Shown here one piece after another: positions 6,934-14,735 of a stretch of 64,000 nucleotides of DNA. The notes beneath the pieces are model-generated. The model was not told the origin of the DNA and ran no database searches. It saw nothing but the letters and a program-made list of their open reading frames with translations. Source of the DNA: Labrys monachus (GTDB lineage Bacteria > Pseudomonadota > Alphaproteobacteria > Rhizobiales > Labraceae); NCBI RefSeq assembly GCF_030814655.1, contig NZ_JAUSVK010000001.1, forward strand, positions 98,501-162,500. The letters run 5' to 3'. Within the stretch, counting starts at the first letter, position 1. Every line of letters begins with the position of its first letter. A program made the translations under genes and the position numbers.

Positions 6934-8280
6934 CTAGAGGAAAGGGGATGGCTGCCGCTCGAGCCAGGCGGCGGCGCGCAAAAGCCGGCGATCCTCGCCG
7001 GGATGGCCGACCAGTTGCACGCCGAGCGGCAGGGCGCCGGCCCCGCGCAGCAGCGGCAGGGTCAGCGCGGGGGCGCCGAGCAGCGTCCAGGTGGTCGCCA
7101 TGATCGGATTGCCGGTGCCGTCCTCGCGCGGCGGCGCGACGCCGAGCGCGGCGGGGGTGACGACGGCGTCATAGCCGGCGAAGAGCTGCGCGAAGGCGGT
7201 GCGCAGCGCTTCGCGGGCACTGAGGGCCGCGACGAAATCCACGGCGGAGAGCGCGCGTCCGGCCTCGACGATGCCGGTGACGACGGAGCTGAGCTGGTCC
7301 CTCGCCCGGTCGTAGTCGGGCCCGAAGGCTTCGGCGATGCCCGCGTTCATCAGCACCTTGTGGATTGCCGCCGCCGAGGCGAAGGCGGGCGGCGGCTCCA
7401 TTGTCTCGGCCGTGCCGCCGAGGCCGGCGACGAAATCGTCGAGCGCCTCGCGGGCGGAGGCGTCGGCCTGCTCCCAATAGGGGCCGCGCACGAAGGCGAG
7501 GCGCGGCGCCGGCAGCGGGCCGGCGAGGGCCGCGGGGAAGGAGAAGCCGGGGTCGCGGCTCGCCTCGTCGGCCGGATCGGCGCCGGCGAGCGCCTCGGCC
7601 AGCAGGGCGGCGCCGGCGAGGTCGCGCGCCATCAGCCCGGGCTGGTCGAGGATGAAGCATTGCTTGAGCACGCCGGTGCGCGGCAGCAGGCCGAGGCTCG
7701 GCTTGTAGCCGACGATGCCGCAGAAGGAGGCCGGCCGGATGGTCGAGCCGTTGGTCTGGGTGGCGAGGGCCAGCGGCACCATGCCGGCGGCGACCGCGGC
7801 GGCCGAGCCGCTCGACGAGCCGCCCGGCGTCCTGGCGAGGTCGTGCGGATTGCGCGTCGGCCCGGGCGTGTAGACCGCGAGCTCCGAGGTCACGGTCTTG
7901 CCGAGCACGAGGGCGCCGGCCGCCCTGAGCCGCGCGACCAAAGTGGCGTCGGCCGCCGGCCGCCGGCCGCGATGCACCGGCGTGCCGTTCTCCGTCGGCA
8001 TGTCGAAGGTGTCGATGATGTCCTTCACGCCGACCGGCAGCCCGTGCAGCGGCCCGAGCGGCCGGCCGAGCGCGCGTTGCACATCGAGGGCGCGGGCATC
8101 GGCCATCGCCTTGTCGGCATCGAGGAAGGTCCAGGCGGCGATGTCGGGCTCGCGCGCGGCGATGCGGTCGAGGCAGGCCGATGCGAGATCGGCGGCGCTG
8201 ACTGCGCCGCTGCGCAGGGCAGCGGCAAGGTCCGGCGCGGAGCGGTCGAGCAGGGGATGTGGCACGTTTGCGCTCCTCAT
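6934..8280 (-). CDS. Amidase (amidase signature family)
   Basis: 448 residues; hydrolyses a carboxamide to acid and ammonia. The Ser-cisSer-Lys triad is readable: Lys86 in LPVGVKDIID, the Ser-rich loop GGSSSGSAAAVAAG from 153, and nucleophile Ser179 in QTNGSTIRPASFCG. The last motif differs slightly from the usual GGSIRIPASFCG. The start overlaps the stop of the upstream permease (ATGA at 8277-8280), so translation is probably coupled. The operon imports a small molecule, so an imported amide or ureide used as nitrogen source is a reasonable inference. The substrate is unknown. Confidence 0.9.
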   Translation of the reverse strand: MRSANVPHPLLDRSAPDLAAALRSGAVSAADLASACLDRIAAREPDIAAWTFLDADKAMADARALDVQRALGRPLGPLHGLPVGVKDIIDTFDMPTENGTPVHRGRRPAADATLVARLRAAGALVLGKTVTSELAVYTPGPTRNPHDLARTPGGSSSGSAAAVAAGMVPLALATQTNGSTIRPASFCGIVGYKPSLGLLPRTGVLKQCFILDQPGLMARDLAGAALLAEALAGADPADEASRDPGFSFPAALAGPLPAPRLAFVRGPYWEQADASAREALDDFVAGLGGTAETMEPPPAFASAAAIHKVLMNAGIAEAFGPDYDRARDQLSSVVTGIVEAGRALSAVDFVAALSAREALRTAFAQLFAGYDAVVTPAALGVAPPREDGTGNPIMATTWTLLGAPALTLPLLRGAGALPLGVQLVGHPGEDRRLLRAAAWLERQPSPFL

Positions 8281-9134
8281 CGGCGCTGCGAGGGCGGCGC
8301 CCATTCGAGCATGCGCTCGGTGATGCGGCTCACCAGCCAGTAGCTGAGCGAGGTGTAGAGAATGAAGAGCAGCGCCACGAGGAACATGCGGTCGAGAAAG
8401 GCGAATTGCTGGGCGTAGACGATGATGTAGCCGAGCCCCGACTGCGCGCCGAGATATTCGGCGCCGAGCACGGCGCCCCAGCCGGCGCCGAGGCTCAGCA
8501 GCACCGTCGAGCGCATTTCCGGCAGGATCGCCGGCAGGATGACGGTGCGATAGAGCCTCGCCTGGGAGGCGCCCAGCGTGCGGGCATTGTCGATATAGAT
8601 CTGCGGCACGTTGCGGACGGCGTTCACGGTGCCGGCGAACACGATGACGCCGATGCCGTAGGCGACGAACAGGATCTCGCCGATGAACTCGGTGCCGAAC
8701 CAGAGCTGGAACAACGGCACCATGGCGAGCAGCGGCAGGGTGCGCAGGAACTGCACGGGCAGATCGACCAGCCGCCGCGTCCAGCGCGACCACGATATGG
8801 CGAGGCCGAGGGCGAGGCCCAGGACGCCGCCGGCGAACAATCCGCAGGCGAGGCGGGTGAGGGTGTAGAGCGAATGGCTGAGGAGGGACAGCGCCGCCGC
8901 CTCGTAGCTGCGCGGAGCGCCCTCCGATACGGCGGGCACGCCGAGGCCGCCCTGCCAGTAATCGGCCATGAACAGGAAGGTCCGGCTGAACAGCACCTGC
9001 CAGCCGGCCACCATCGGCTCGCCCGGGGCGGCCTCGACGGGATAGGCGATCGAGAGGAGCTGCCAGATCGCCACGATGGCGAGGAAGACGGCCACGGAGA
9101 TCCAGCGGTCGCGCGCGGCGGAGGATGCGTTCAT
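8277..9134 (-). CDS. ABC transporter permease, nitrate/sulfonate/taurine type
   Basis: 285 residues, six predicted membrane helices. The cytoplasmic coupling loop is of the SsuC/TauC type (YIDNARTLGASQARLYRTVILPAILPEMRST, the EAA-like stretch). It is one of two different permeases in this operon, so the membrane part is probably a heterodimer. Start and stop overlap the neighbouring genes by four bases each (ATGA), indicating one polycistronic message. Confidence 0.9.
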   Translation of the reverse strand: MNASSAARDRWISVAVFLAIVAIWQLLSIAYPVEAAPGEPMVAGWQVLFSRTFLFMADYWQGGLGVPAVSEGAPRSYEAAALSLLSHSLYTLTRLACGLFAGGVLGLALGLAISWSRWTRRLVDLPVQFLRTLPLLAMVPLFQLWFGTEFIGEILFVAYGIGVIVFAGTVNAVRNVPQIYIDNARTLGASQARLYRTVILPAILPEMRSTVLLSLGAGWGAVLGAEYLGAQSGLGYIIVYAQQFAFLDRMFLVALLFILYTSLSYWLVSRITERMLEWAPPSQRR

Positions 9135-9943
9135 GCCGCCGCCCCCCTGTCGCGCGCCGCCGTGCGGTCGAGGCCGAGATGGCGCAGCAGCTTGTGCTTG
9201 ATGGCGACCATGTCGGGCAGGAGCAGGCTGTCGGTGGTGCGGGGGCGGTCCTGGGTCACCGCGATGTCGTCGACCTGGCGGCCGGAATGGAAGACCATGA
9301 TGCGGTCGGCCAGCGCCAGCGCCTCGTCGACGTCATGGGTGACGAAGAGCACGGTCCGGCGCGTGCCCGCGCCGTCGGCGTTCCACAGGTCGAGCAGCAC
9401 GTCCTGCAATTGGTGGCGGGTGACGTAGTCGAGCGCGCCGAACGGCTCGTCCAGCATCAGGACGCGCCCGCCATTGGCGAACACCGTGGCGATCGCCACC
9501 CGCTTCAGCATGCCGCCGGACAATTCGCGCGGCCATGCCTGTTCGACATGGGAGAGGCCGACATGCCTGAGATAGAGGCTGGCGATCTCGCGCCGCTCCC
9601 GGGCGCCGAGGCCGCGGCATTTCAGGCCGTATTCGACATTGTCGATGACGCGCATCCAGGGGAAGACGCTGTCCTTCTGGAACACCACGCCGCGGTCGGG
9701 GCCCGGACCGGCGATCTGCCGGCCGGCGACGACGATGTCGCCGTCGCTGGGGTCGAGGAGCCCCGCCAGCATCTGCAGCAGGGTCGACTTGCCGCAGCCG
9801 GAGGGACCGACGAGGCAGACGAACTCGCCCTCGGGAATGACGAAGGACACGTCGCTGACGGCGCTCACCTCCTGCCCGTCGGCGCGGCGGAAGCGGCGGT
9901 TGACATGGACGAGTTCGATCATGCGGCGCTGCGGTTCGGCCAT
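9131..9943 (-). CDS. ABC transporter ATP-binding protein, nitrate/sulfonate/taurine type
   Basis: 270 residues with Walker A GPSGCGKST, Q-loop FQKDSVFPW, signature LSGGMLKRV, Walker B LMLDEPFGALD and H-switch VTHDVDEAL. It resembles SsuB/TauB and energises import by the two flanking permeases. The signature region reads LSGGMLKRVAIA rather than LSGGMRQRV, a common variant. It lies 2 bp after the upstream permease and overlaps the downstream permease by four bases. Confidence 0.92.
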   Translation of the reverse strand: MAEPQRRMIELVHVNRRFRRADGQEVSAVSDVSFVIPEGEFVCLVGPSGCGKSTLLQMLAGLLDPSDGDIVVAGRQIAGPGPDRGVVFQKDSVFPWMRVIDNVEYGLKCRGLGARERREIASLYLRHVGLSHVEQAWPRELSGGMLKRVAIATVFANGGRVLMLDEPFGALDYVTRHQLQDVLLDLWNADGAGTRRTVLFVTHDVDEALALADRIMVFHSGRQVDDIAVTQDRPRTTDSLLLPDMVAIKHKLLRHLGLDRTAARDRGAAA

Positions 9944-9945
9944 GG

Positions 9946-10851
9946 TCAGTTCCTTTCGGGGACGAAGCTGGCGCTCCAGCCGGCGACGCGGCGCACGAAC
10001 CAGCCGGCGACGGCGTCCACGATGACGGCCACGAGCCCGAGCATGAGCAGGTTGGCCATGATGCCCTCGGTATCGGTGGCGCCGGCGAGCACTTCCAGCA
10101 CCTTGCCGACGCCCTCCTGCGAGCCGAGGAGTTCTGCCACCGCCTCCAGGCCCCAGGCGCCGGCGAGGGCGATGCGCAGGCCGCCGAGGATCTCGGGGAT
10201 GGTGGCGGGGATGAGGAGGTCGACGACGATCCGGCGCGGCGTCGCGCCCAGCGTGCGGGCGAAGTCCTCATAGATGGGGTTGAGGTTGCTCGCCGCGCGC
10301 TGGGCGAAGAGATAGAGGATGACGACGACGTAGAAGATCACCAGGCAGACGGCGCTGAGGCGCCCGACGCCGAACCAGATGAGCAGGAACGGCGCGGCGA
10401 TCAGGATCGGCACGGTGCCCGCCGTCATCATGATGGGGTCGACGACGGCGCGCACCAGGCCGAAGCGGGCGCTGACGAGGCCGGCCACGGTGCCGAGCGC
10501 CGCGCCGACGGCCACCGCCAGCGCGACGTTCTCCATCGTATAGATCAGATTGTCGCACAGGTTCGGATTGGCGACGCCGTAATAGGCGAGCGAGGGCGCG
10601 TCGAGGAAGTCGTTCCACAGCCTGGCCGCCACCGCGAGCGGCGAGGGCAGGATGATGGGCGGCGCCGCCGCGGCGAGCCCCTCCCAGATCGCGACGACCA
10701 GGACGAGCCCGGCCAGCCGCAGCGGATCGAGCGCCGCGGCCAGCCGGCGGAGCGCGAGGAGACGGACGGGGCGGGACCCCGCCGTCCGGCGCGCGCCGCC
10801 GGACGGATTCTCGGCCCCCTCCGTCATCTCCAGCGGTTCCGCTTCGGCCAT
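9946..10851 (-). CDS. ABC transporter permease, nitrate/sulfonate/taurine type
   Basis: 301 residues. A charged N-terminal tail (about 45 residues) precedes six membrane helices, with the coupling loop YEDFARTLGATPRRIVVDLLIPATIPEILGG. It is the second permease of the importer and clearly diverged from the one at 8277-9134, consistent with a heterodimeric channel. It starts 5 bp after the binding-protein stop. Confidence 0.9.
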   Translation of the reverse strand: MAEAEPLEMTEGAENPSGGARRTAGSRPVRLLALRRLAAALDPLRLAGLVLVVAIWEGLAAAAPPIILPSPLAVAARLWNDFLDAPSLAYYGVANPNLCDNLIYTMENVALAVAVGAALGTVAGLVSARFGLVRAVVDPIMMTAGTVPILIAAPFLLIWFGVGRLSAVCLVIFYVVVILYLFAQRAASNLNPIYEDFARTLGATPRRIVVDLLIPATIPEILGGLRIALAGAWGLEAVAELLGSQEGVGKVLEVLAGATDTEGIMANLLMLGLVAVIVDAVAGWFVRRVAGWSASFVPERN

Positions 10852-10856
10852 GTCGG

Positions 10857-12188
10857 TCAGGCCGAAGCCGCGAGCGCCAGGCGATAGGCGTCGAGGAAGT
10901 CGTAATCGGCGTAGAAGGCCTTGGCCTTGTCGTAGAGCGCCTTCTTGTCGCCGCTCAGCCTGGCGGTGTCGAGCTTGGCGAAGAGCGCGTCGGTCTTGGT
11001 CTTGTAGTCGACCATGAGGTGCCAGATGGCGCCGCCCCAGACGACGTCGTCGGGCTTCACCTTGCCTTCGGGAATGATCTTGTGCGCCTCGAAGTCCTTG
11101 ATCGTCGCGCCCCAGACATTGGCGTAGTTCACGGTCGCGTGGGGATCATCGTAATATTGCTTGTCGTCCTCGAAACTGGTGAAGGGGTCGAGGACCGACA
11201 CGGTGTCGGCCACGCCCTTGCCGTCGAGGTCGGTGCCGGCCACAGAATTGAGGTAGGGCGCCTGGATGGCGAACAGCGAGGGGTCCTTCTTCACCTCGGC
11301 GATGATGCGCCAGACCACCGACAGGAAGCGCAGCACGGTGTTGGGGTTCTTGTTGACATAGTCGCTGTTGGCGCCGACGCCGACGATGCCGATCAGCGGC
11401 TCGATGGGGGAGTCCACGCCGCCGGGGCCGTTCTTGATGAGGTCGCCGATGTCGATGAGGTCGGTCCAGCCGGCCTGGCGCAGGGTGTAGACGATGGGCG
11501 CGCCTTCCGGATTGACGAAATCCTCGCGGCCGGCCTTGGCGAGGACGAGGGACTTGGAATCGTCGAGCACCTGCAGCCGGAAGCCGGCGCCCGAGGTCTT
11601 GTTGACATATTCCTCGAAGGCGCGGTCGGACAATTGCGGCGCGCCGACCAGCTGCTTGCCCTTCATCGGCGCCAGCGCCGCCTTCAGCGCCTCCTCATAG
11701 CTCTTGCCTTCGGCGATGTAGTCCTTGAAGGATTTCAGCTTGAGCGCGGGATTGGCGAGGATGGCGTTGCCGAGGAAATTGTCGGTGAAGGCGATGCATT
11801 TGAGCTTGTCGGCCTGCTTGTAGGTCGGCAGCATCAGCGGGCAGAATTCGGAGATGACGTCGAGCTGGCCGTTGAGCAGCAGGGTGGTCGCGTTGGAATC
11901 GTTGGCCTTGAGGCCGTAGGGCGCGGGATCGAAGCTGATGCCGACCTCGTCGAACCAGCCCTTCTTCATGCCGATATAATAGAAGGTGTTGTCGGCGTAG
12001 GGGCGCATGCCGAACTTGATGGTGGCCTTGGGAATGTCGGCGCCGGCCTCGGGCGTGCCGGGGACGAAACGGTCCGCGGCGCGTGCGGCCTGCGGCATGG
12101 CGAGCGCCGCGACGGTGCCCGCCAGCAGGGCGAGCCGGCCGACGCGGCGGCGCCAGCCCGAAAGGCCGGATGGAAGCTTGGTCTGCAT
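10857..12188 (-). CDS. ABC transporter periplasmic substrate-binding protein (NMT1/SsuA-like)
   Basis: 443 residues. A signal peptide (residues 1-38: twin Arg, hydrophobic stretch LALLAGTVAALAMPQAARA) is followed by a type II binding fold of the NMT1/TauA/SsuA group (TIKFGMRPYADNTFYYIGMKKGWFDEVGI). It is long for the group (usually 310-350), with an extended C-terminal half. First gene of the six-gene minus-strand operon that continues through two permeases, an ATPase, an amidase and the racemase-like gene. The ligand is not predictable; the downstream enzymes argue for an amide-type nitrogen compound. A sigma-54 promoter is at 12306-12322. Confidence 0.88.
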   Translation of the reverse strand: MQTKLPSGLSGWRRRVGRLALLAGTVAALAMPQAARAADRFVPGTPEAGADIPKATIKFGMRPYADNTFYYIGMKKGWFDEVGISFDPAPYGLKANDSNATTLLLNGQLDVISEFCPLMLPTYKQADKLKCIAFTDNFLGNAILANPALKLKSFKDYIAEGKSYEEALKAALAPMKGKQLVGAPQLSDRAFEEYVNKTSGAGFRLQVLDDSKSLVLAKAGREDFVNPEGAPIVYTLRQAGWTDLIDIGDLIKNGPGGVDSPIEPLIGIVGVGANSDYVNKNPNTVLRFLSVVWRIIAEVKKDPSLFAIQAPYLNSVAGTDLDGKGVADTVSVLDPFTSFEDDKQYYDDPHATVNYANVWGATIKDFEAHKIIPEGKVKPDDVVWGGAIWHLMVDYKTKTDALFAKLDTARLSGDKKALYDKAKAFYADYDFLDAYRLALAASA

Positions 12189-12305
12189 GAGTCACTCCTC
12201 GATTTCCGGGACGGCGGGGTCCCCTGGGATGGGCGGTTGCGATGCGCCGGGCTTCCCGCCGTCCGGGGATCTTCCCCGGCCGTCGCGTCCCCCTCGATTG
12301 TCGGA

Positions 12306-12322
12306 ATGCAATGTACGTGCCA
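12306..12322 (-). promoter_or_regulatory. Sigma-54 (RpoN) promoter of the ABC-amidase operon
   Basis: On the minus strand the sequence is TGGCACGTACATTGCAT. It matches the RpoN consensus TGGCAC-N5-TTGCW exactly, with GG and GC ten bases apart. The expected transcript start is near 12297, about 109 nt before the binding-protein ATG. Such promoters need an enhancer-binding activator such as NtrC, which is not encoded in this window. Nitrogen control would fit the amidase. Confidence 0.75.
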
Positions 12323-12364
12323 GACTGAAAACGATGGTAACCTGCTCGGAAAGCTGAGATATCC

Positions 12365-12414
12365 TTGCATGCAGAATTCAGCATGCAAAGTGATCTGTTG
12401 CATTCTGCATACAA
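12365..12414. promoter_or_regulatory. Paired palindromic operators between the ABC operon and gntR
   Basis: A 24-bp near-perfect palindrome at 12365-12388 has arms TTGCATGC and GCATGCAA. A related site at 12398-12414 reads TTGCATTCTGCATACAA. Both share the half-site TTCWGCATRCAA. They sit about 70-115 bp upstream of the predicted sigma-54 transcript start and 80-130 bp before the gntR start. They could be GntR operators, upstream activator sites for an enhancer-binding protein, or both. Confidence 0.65.
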
Positions 12415-12464
12415 AAAAGGCAAAGCCTCGTCCCGTGCCCAGCGAATGGGCGGGCCGAATGTCG

Positions 12465-12494
12465 CAAATTGGAAGAACCCAAATTGGAAGAACC
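12465..12494 (+). repeat. 15-bp perfect tandem duplication carrying the gntR ribosome-binding site
   Basis: CAAATTGGAAGAACC occurs twice back to back (12465-12479 and 12480-12494) and ends immediately before the ATG at 12495. Each copy contains the GGAAG ribosome-binding core, so gntR has its own site plus an upstream spare. Confidence 0.85.
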
Positions 12495-13217
12495 ATGGTG
12501 ATCAGCCGGCCGCTCAGAATGCCCAGGAAATCGCTGCAAAGGGGACAGCCGGCACCCATCGGCCGGGCGAGGCCCCTTCACGAGGAGGTGGTCGACCGGC
12601 TGCGCGACATGATCATCGAGGGGATCATCCCTCCCGGCGAGCGCCTGCACGAGACCAATCTTTCGGAAACGCTGAACGTGTCGCGCACCCCGCTGCGCGA
12701 GGCGCTGAAGCTGCTCGCCAATGAGGGCATGGTCGAGCTCCTGCCGGGCCGCGGGGCGCGGGTGAGCCAGCTCACGCCCGAAGGGGTGGGCGAATTGTTC
12801 GAGGTGATCGGCGGGCTGGAGCGGCTGGCGGCGGAACTGGCGGTCACGCGCATGACCGCCCGGGATCTCGACCGACTGAAGCGCATGCACGACAGGATGG
12901 CGGAGCATTTCGCCGCCGGCGAGCGCCAGGACTATTTCGTGCTCAACCACCAGATCCACATCGCCATCGTCGCCGCGGCCAGGAACGAGACGCTGGCGGC
13001 CACCCATGCCACGCTGATGGTGAAGGCGCGCTGGGGCCGCTATTCGGCGCTCGCCTCCGCCGAGCGCTGGGCGGAGGCTATGGCCGAGCACGAGGCGCTG
13101 ATGGCGGCGCTAGAAGCGCGCGACGGCCGGCTGGCGGGCGATGTGCTCTATCGCCACGACCGCCGCACCGGCGAGACCACCGAGCAGATGCTGCGGGCGT
13201 CGGCCAAGCCGGCCTGA
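12495..13217 (+). CDS. GntR-family regulator (FadR/FCD subgroup)
   Basis: 240 residues. The winged helix-turn-helix is at about 30-95 (LHEEVVDRLRDMIIEGIIPPG, LNVSRTPLREALKLL). A helical FCD ligand domain follows (residues 100-225) with the metal-binding type Asp/His pattern (YFVLNHQIHIAIVAAARN, AEHEALMAALEARD). It is divergent from the ABC-amidase operon and is its likely regulator. ATG 12495 directly follows the duplicated GGAAGAACC. Effector unknown; FCD proteins usually sense small carboxylates. Confidence 0.92.
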   Translation: MVISRPLRMPRKSLQRGQPAPIGRARPLHEEVVDRLRDMIIEGIIPPGERLHETNLSETLNVSRTPLREALKLLANEGMVELLPGRGARVSQLTPEGVGELFEVIGGLERLAAELAVTRMTARDLDRLKRMHDRMAEHFAAGERQDYFVLNHQIHIAIVAAARNETLAATHATLMVKARWGRYSALASAERWAEAMAEHEALMAALEARDGRLAGDVLYRHDRRTGETTEQMLRASAKPA

Positions 13218-13222
13218 GCAGA

Positions 13223-13257
13223 ATTTTCGGGCCCGTCCAGCGGATGGACCCGAAAAT
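13223..13257 (+). terminator. Hairpin after gntR
   Basis: Arms ATTTTCG (13223-13229) and CGAAAAT (13251-13257) extend inward by further GC pairs around a short loop. There is no T-run outside the stem, so an intrinsic terminator is only possible, not certain. It lies 5 bp after the gntR stop. Confidence 0.4.
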
Positions 13258-13309
13258 CTCGGCTTGGAGCGAAAGCCTTTCCGCAGCCCGCGGCCTCCTG
13301 CCGCCTTGC

Positions 13310-13333
13310 GATAGATGTTTGTTATCATCTATC
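13310..13333. promoter_or_regulatory. Operator-like inverted repeat upstream of tetR
   Basis: GATAGATG and CATCTATC (8-bp perfect arms, 8-bp AT-rich spacer) lie about 47 bp before the TetR-family start at 13380. Position and symmetry fit an autoregulatory TetR operator. Confidence 0.6.
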
Positions 13334-13379
13334 GTAACGGGACTGCATGTTTTCAAGGCGGCAGGTCCGAGGTGGCATC

Positions 13380-13991
13380 GTGAGAGTGTCGAGGGAGCAG
13401 GCGGCCCGCAACAAGGAGCGCGTGGTCGCGGTCGCGGCCCGCCTCTTCGGTGAGCGCGGCTTCGACGGCGTCGGCATCGAGGATGTGATGGCCGGTGCCG
13501 GGCTGACGCGCGGCGGCTTCTACAAGAGCTTCCCCTCCAAGGACGGGCTGGTCGAGACGGCCTGCCGCCACGCGGTCGAGCGCTCCGGCAGGACGTGGGA
13601 CCGGCTGCTGGCGCGGACGGACGATCCGCTCGGCACGCTCCTCGAATCCTATCTCTCCGCCGCGCATCGCGACGATCCGGCTGCCGGCTGCCCCTACGCG
13701 GCCCTGGGGAGCGAGGCCCGCCGGCGGCAGCCGTCCGTCCGGCAGGCTTTCGGCCGAGGCATCGCGGCGGCGATCGGCAAGCTCGCCGCCATCATGCCGG
13801 CCGACGCGGAGGGGCAGCGGCGCGAGCGCGCCCTGGCAGCCCTCGCCGGCATGGTCGGCGCCCTGGTCCTCGCCCGCGCCGTGGACGACCCCGCCCTTTC
13901 CGACGAGATCCTGGCCTCGACCCGCCGCGCCCTCGGCGCCGCGGGCCGGGGAGAGAGCCCAGCCGACATTCCGGCGCGAGCCGCACGCTGA
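13380..13991 (+). CDS. TetR-family transcriptional regulator
   Basis: 203 residues. The helix-turn-helix is at about 8-55 (RNKERVVAVAARLFGERGFDGVGIEDVMAGAGLTRGGFYKSFPSKD, read in pieces), followed by a TetR_C domain with CPYAALGSEARR. GTG 13380 is preferred (GAGG about 8 bases upstream); ATG 13347 is in frame. The next gene, 11 bp on, is a short-chain dehydrogenase. A clearly related TetR beside another SDR gene occurs at 54556-55104. Confidence 0.88.
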   Translation: MRVSREQAARNKERVVAVAARLFGERGFDGVGIEDVMAGAGLTRGGFYKSFPSKDGLVETACRHAVERSGRTWDRLLARTDDPLGTLLESYLSAAHRDDPAAGCPYAALGSEARRRQPSVRQAFGRGIAAAIGKLAAIMPADAEGQRRERALAALAGMVGALVLARAVDDPALSDEILASTRRALGAAGRGESPADIPARAAR

Positions 13992-14002
13992 AGGAGCCTG
14001 CC

Positions 14003-14704
14003 ATGGCGACCACTCCCTATTCCACCGCCCTCATCGTCGGTGCCGGCCCGGGCATCAGCGCCGCGGTCGCGCGAAAATTCGCGGCGGCCGGCCTCAAGGT
14101 CGCCTTGGTGGCGCGCCAGCCCGAGAAGCTCGGCGGCCTGGCCGGGGAGATCGGCGCGCTCGCTCTGCCGGGCGACGCCTCCGATCCCGCCTCGGTCGCT
14201 GCGGTTTTCGATACCGTCGCCGGCCGTCTCGGTACGCCGGACGTCGTCGTCTACAACGCCTCCGCCCGGGCGCAGGGGCCGATCGCCGAACTCGATCCCG
14301 ATGCGGTGCGCAACGCCCTCGCCATCAGCGCCTTCGGCGGCTTCCTGGTCGTGCAGCAGGCGGCCCGCTGCATGCTTCCCCTCGGTCGGGGCGCCATCCT
14401 GCTCACCGGCGCCACCGCGAGCCTGAAGGGCTTCGCGCATTCGGCGGCCTTCGCCATGGGCAAGTTCGCCCTGCGGGGCCTCGCCCAGAGCAGCGCGCGG
14501 GAATTGGGGCCGAGGGGCATCCACGTCGCCCATATCGTCGTCGACGGCATGGTCCGCAGCGAGCGGCGGCCGGAACCGCCGGATCGGCCGGACTCGACCT
14601 TGTCGCCGGAGGGCATCGCCCAGACCTATCTCGACCTCCTCCGCCAGCCGCGCGACGCCTGGTCGCTCGAGGTCGAGCTCCGGCCCTGGGTCGAGCATTT
14701 CTGA
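14003..14704 (+). CDS. Short-chain dehydrogenase/reductase family protein
   Basis: 233 residues. The dinucleotide loop reads IVGAGPGISAAVARKFA instead of the usual TGxxxGIG, and NASA replaces NNAG. The usual YxxxK catalytic pair is not evident: after the strand ending in LTGATAS the region reads AFAMGKFALRG, with Phe or Ala where Tyr is expected and the Lys kept. It is therefore a divergent, possibly non-classical SDR. ATG 14003 has AAGGAG upstream. It lies between a TetR gene and a thiolase and is probably cotranscribed with both. Confidence 0.85.
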   Translation: MATTPYSTALIVGAGPGISAAVARKFAAAGLKVALVARQPEKLGGLAGEIGALALPGDASDPASVAAVFDTVAGRLGTPDVVVYNASARAQGPIAELDPDAVRNALAISAFGGFLVVQQAARCMLPLGRGAILLTGATASLKGFAHSAAFAMGKFALRGLAQSSARELGPRGIHVAHIVVDGMVRSERRPEPPDRPDSTLSPEGIAQTYLDLLRQPRDAWSLEVELRPWVEHF

Positions 14705-14735
14705 ACAGCGCCGGCATATCGGAAGGATCAGCGCC

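Noticed and set aside
6799..8343. A 514-codon plus-strand frame antisense to the amidase and racemase-like genes
   Set aside because: Arg/Gly/Ala-biased translation with no family motifs. The minus strand carries complete enzymes with catalytic residues.
11019..12494. A long in-frame 5' extension of the gntR gene through the binding-protein gene
   Set aside because: The extension lies antisense to a complete binding protein. ATG 12495 has its own ribosome-binding site and begins the HTH domain properly.
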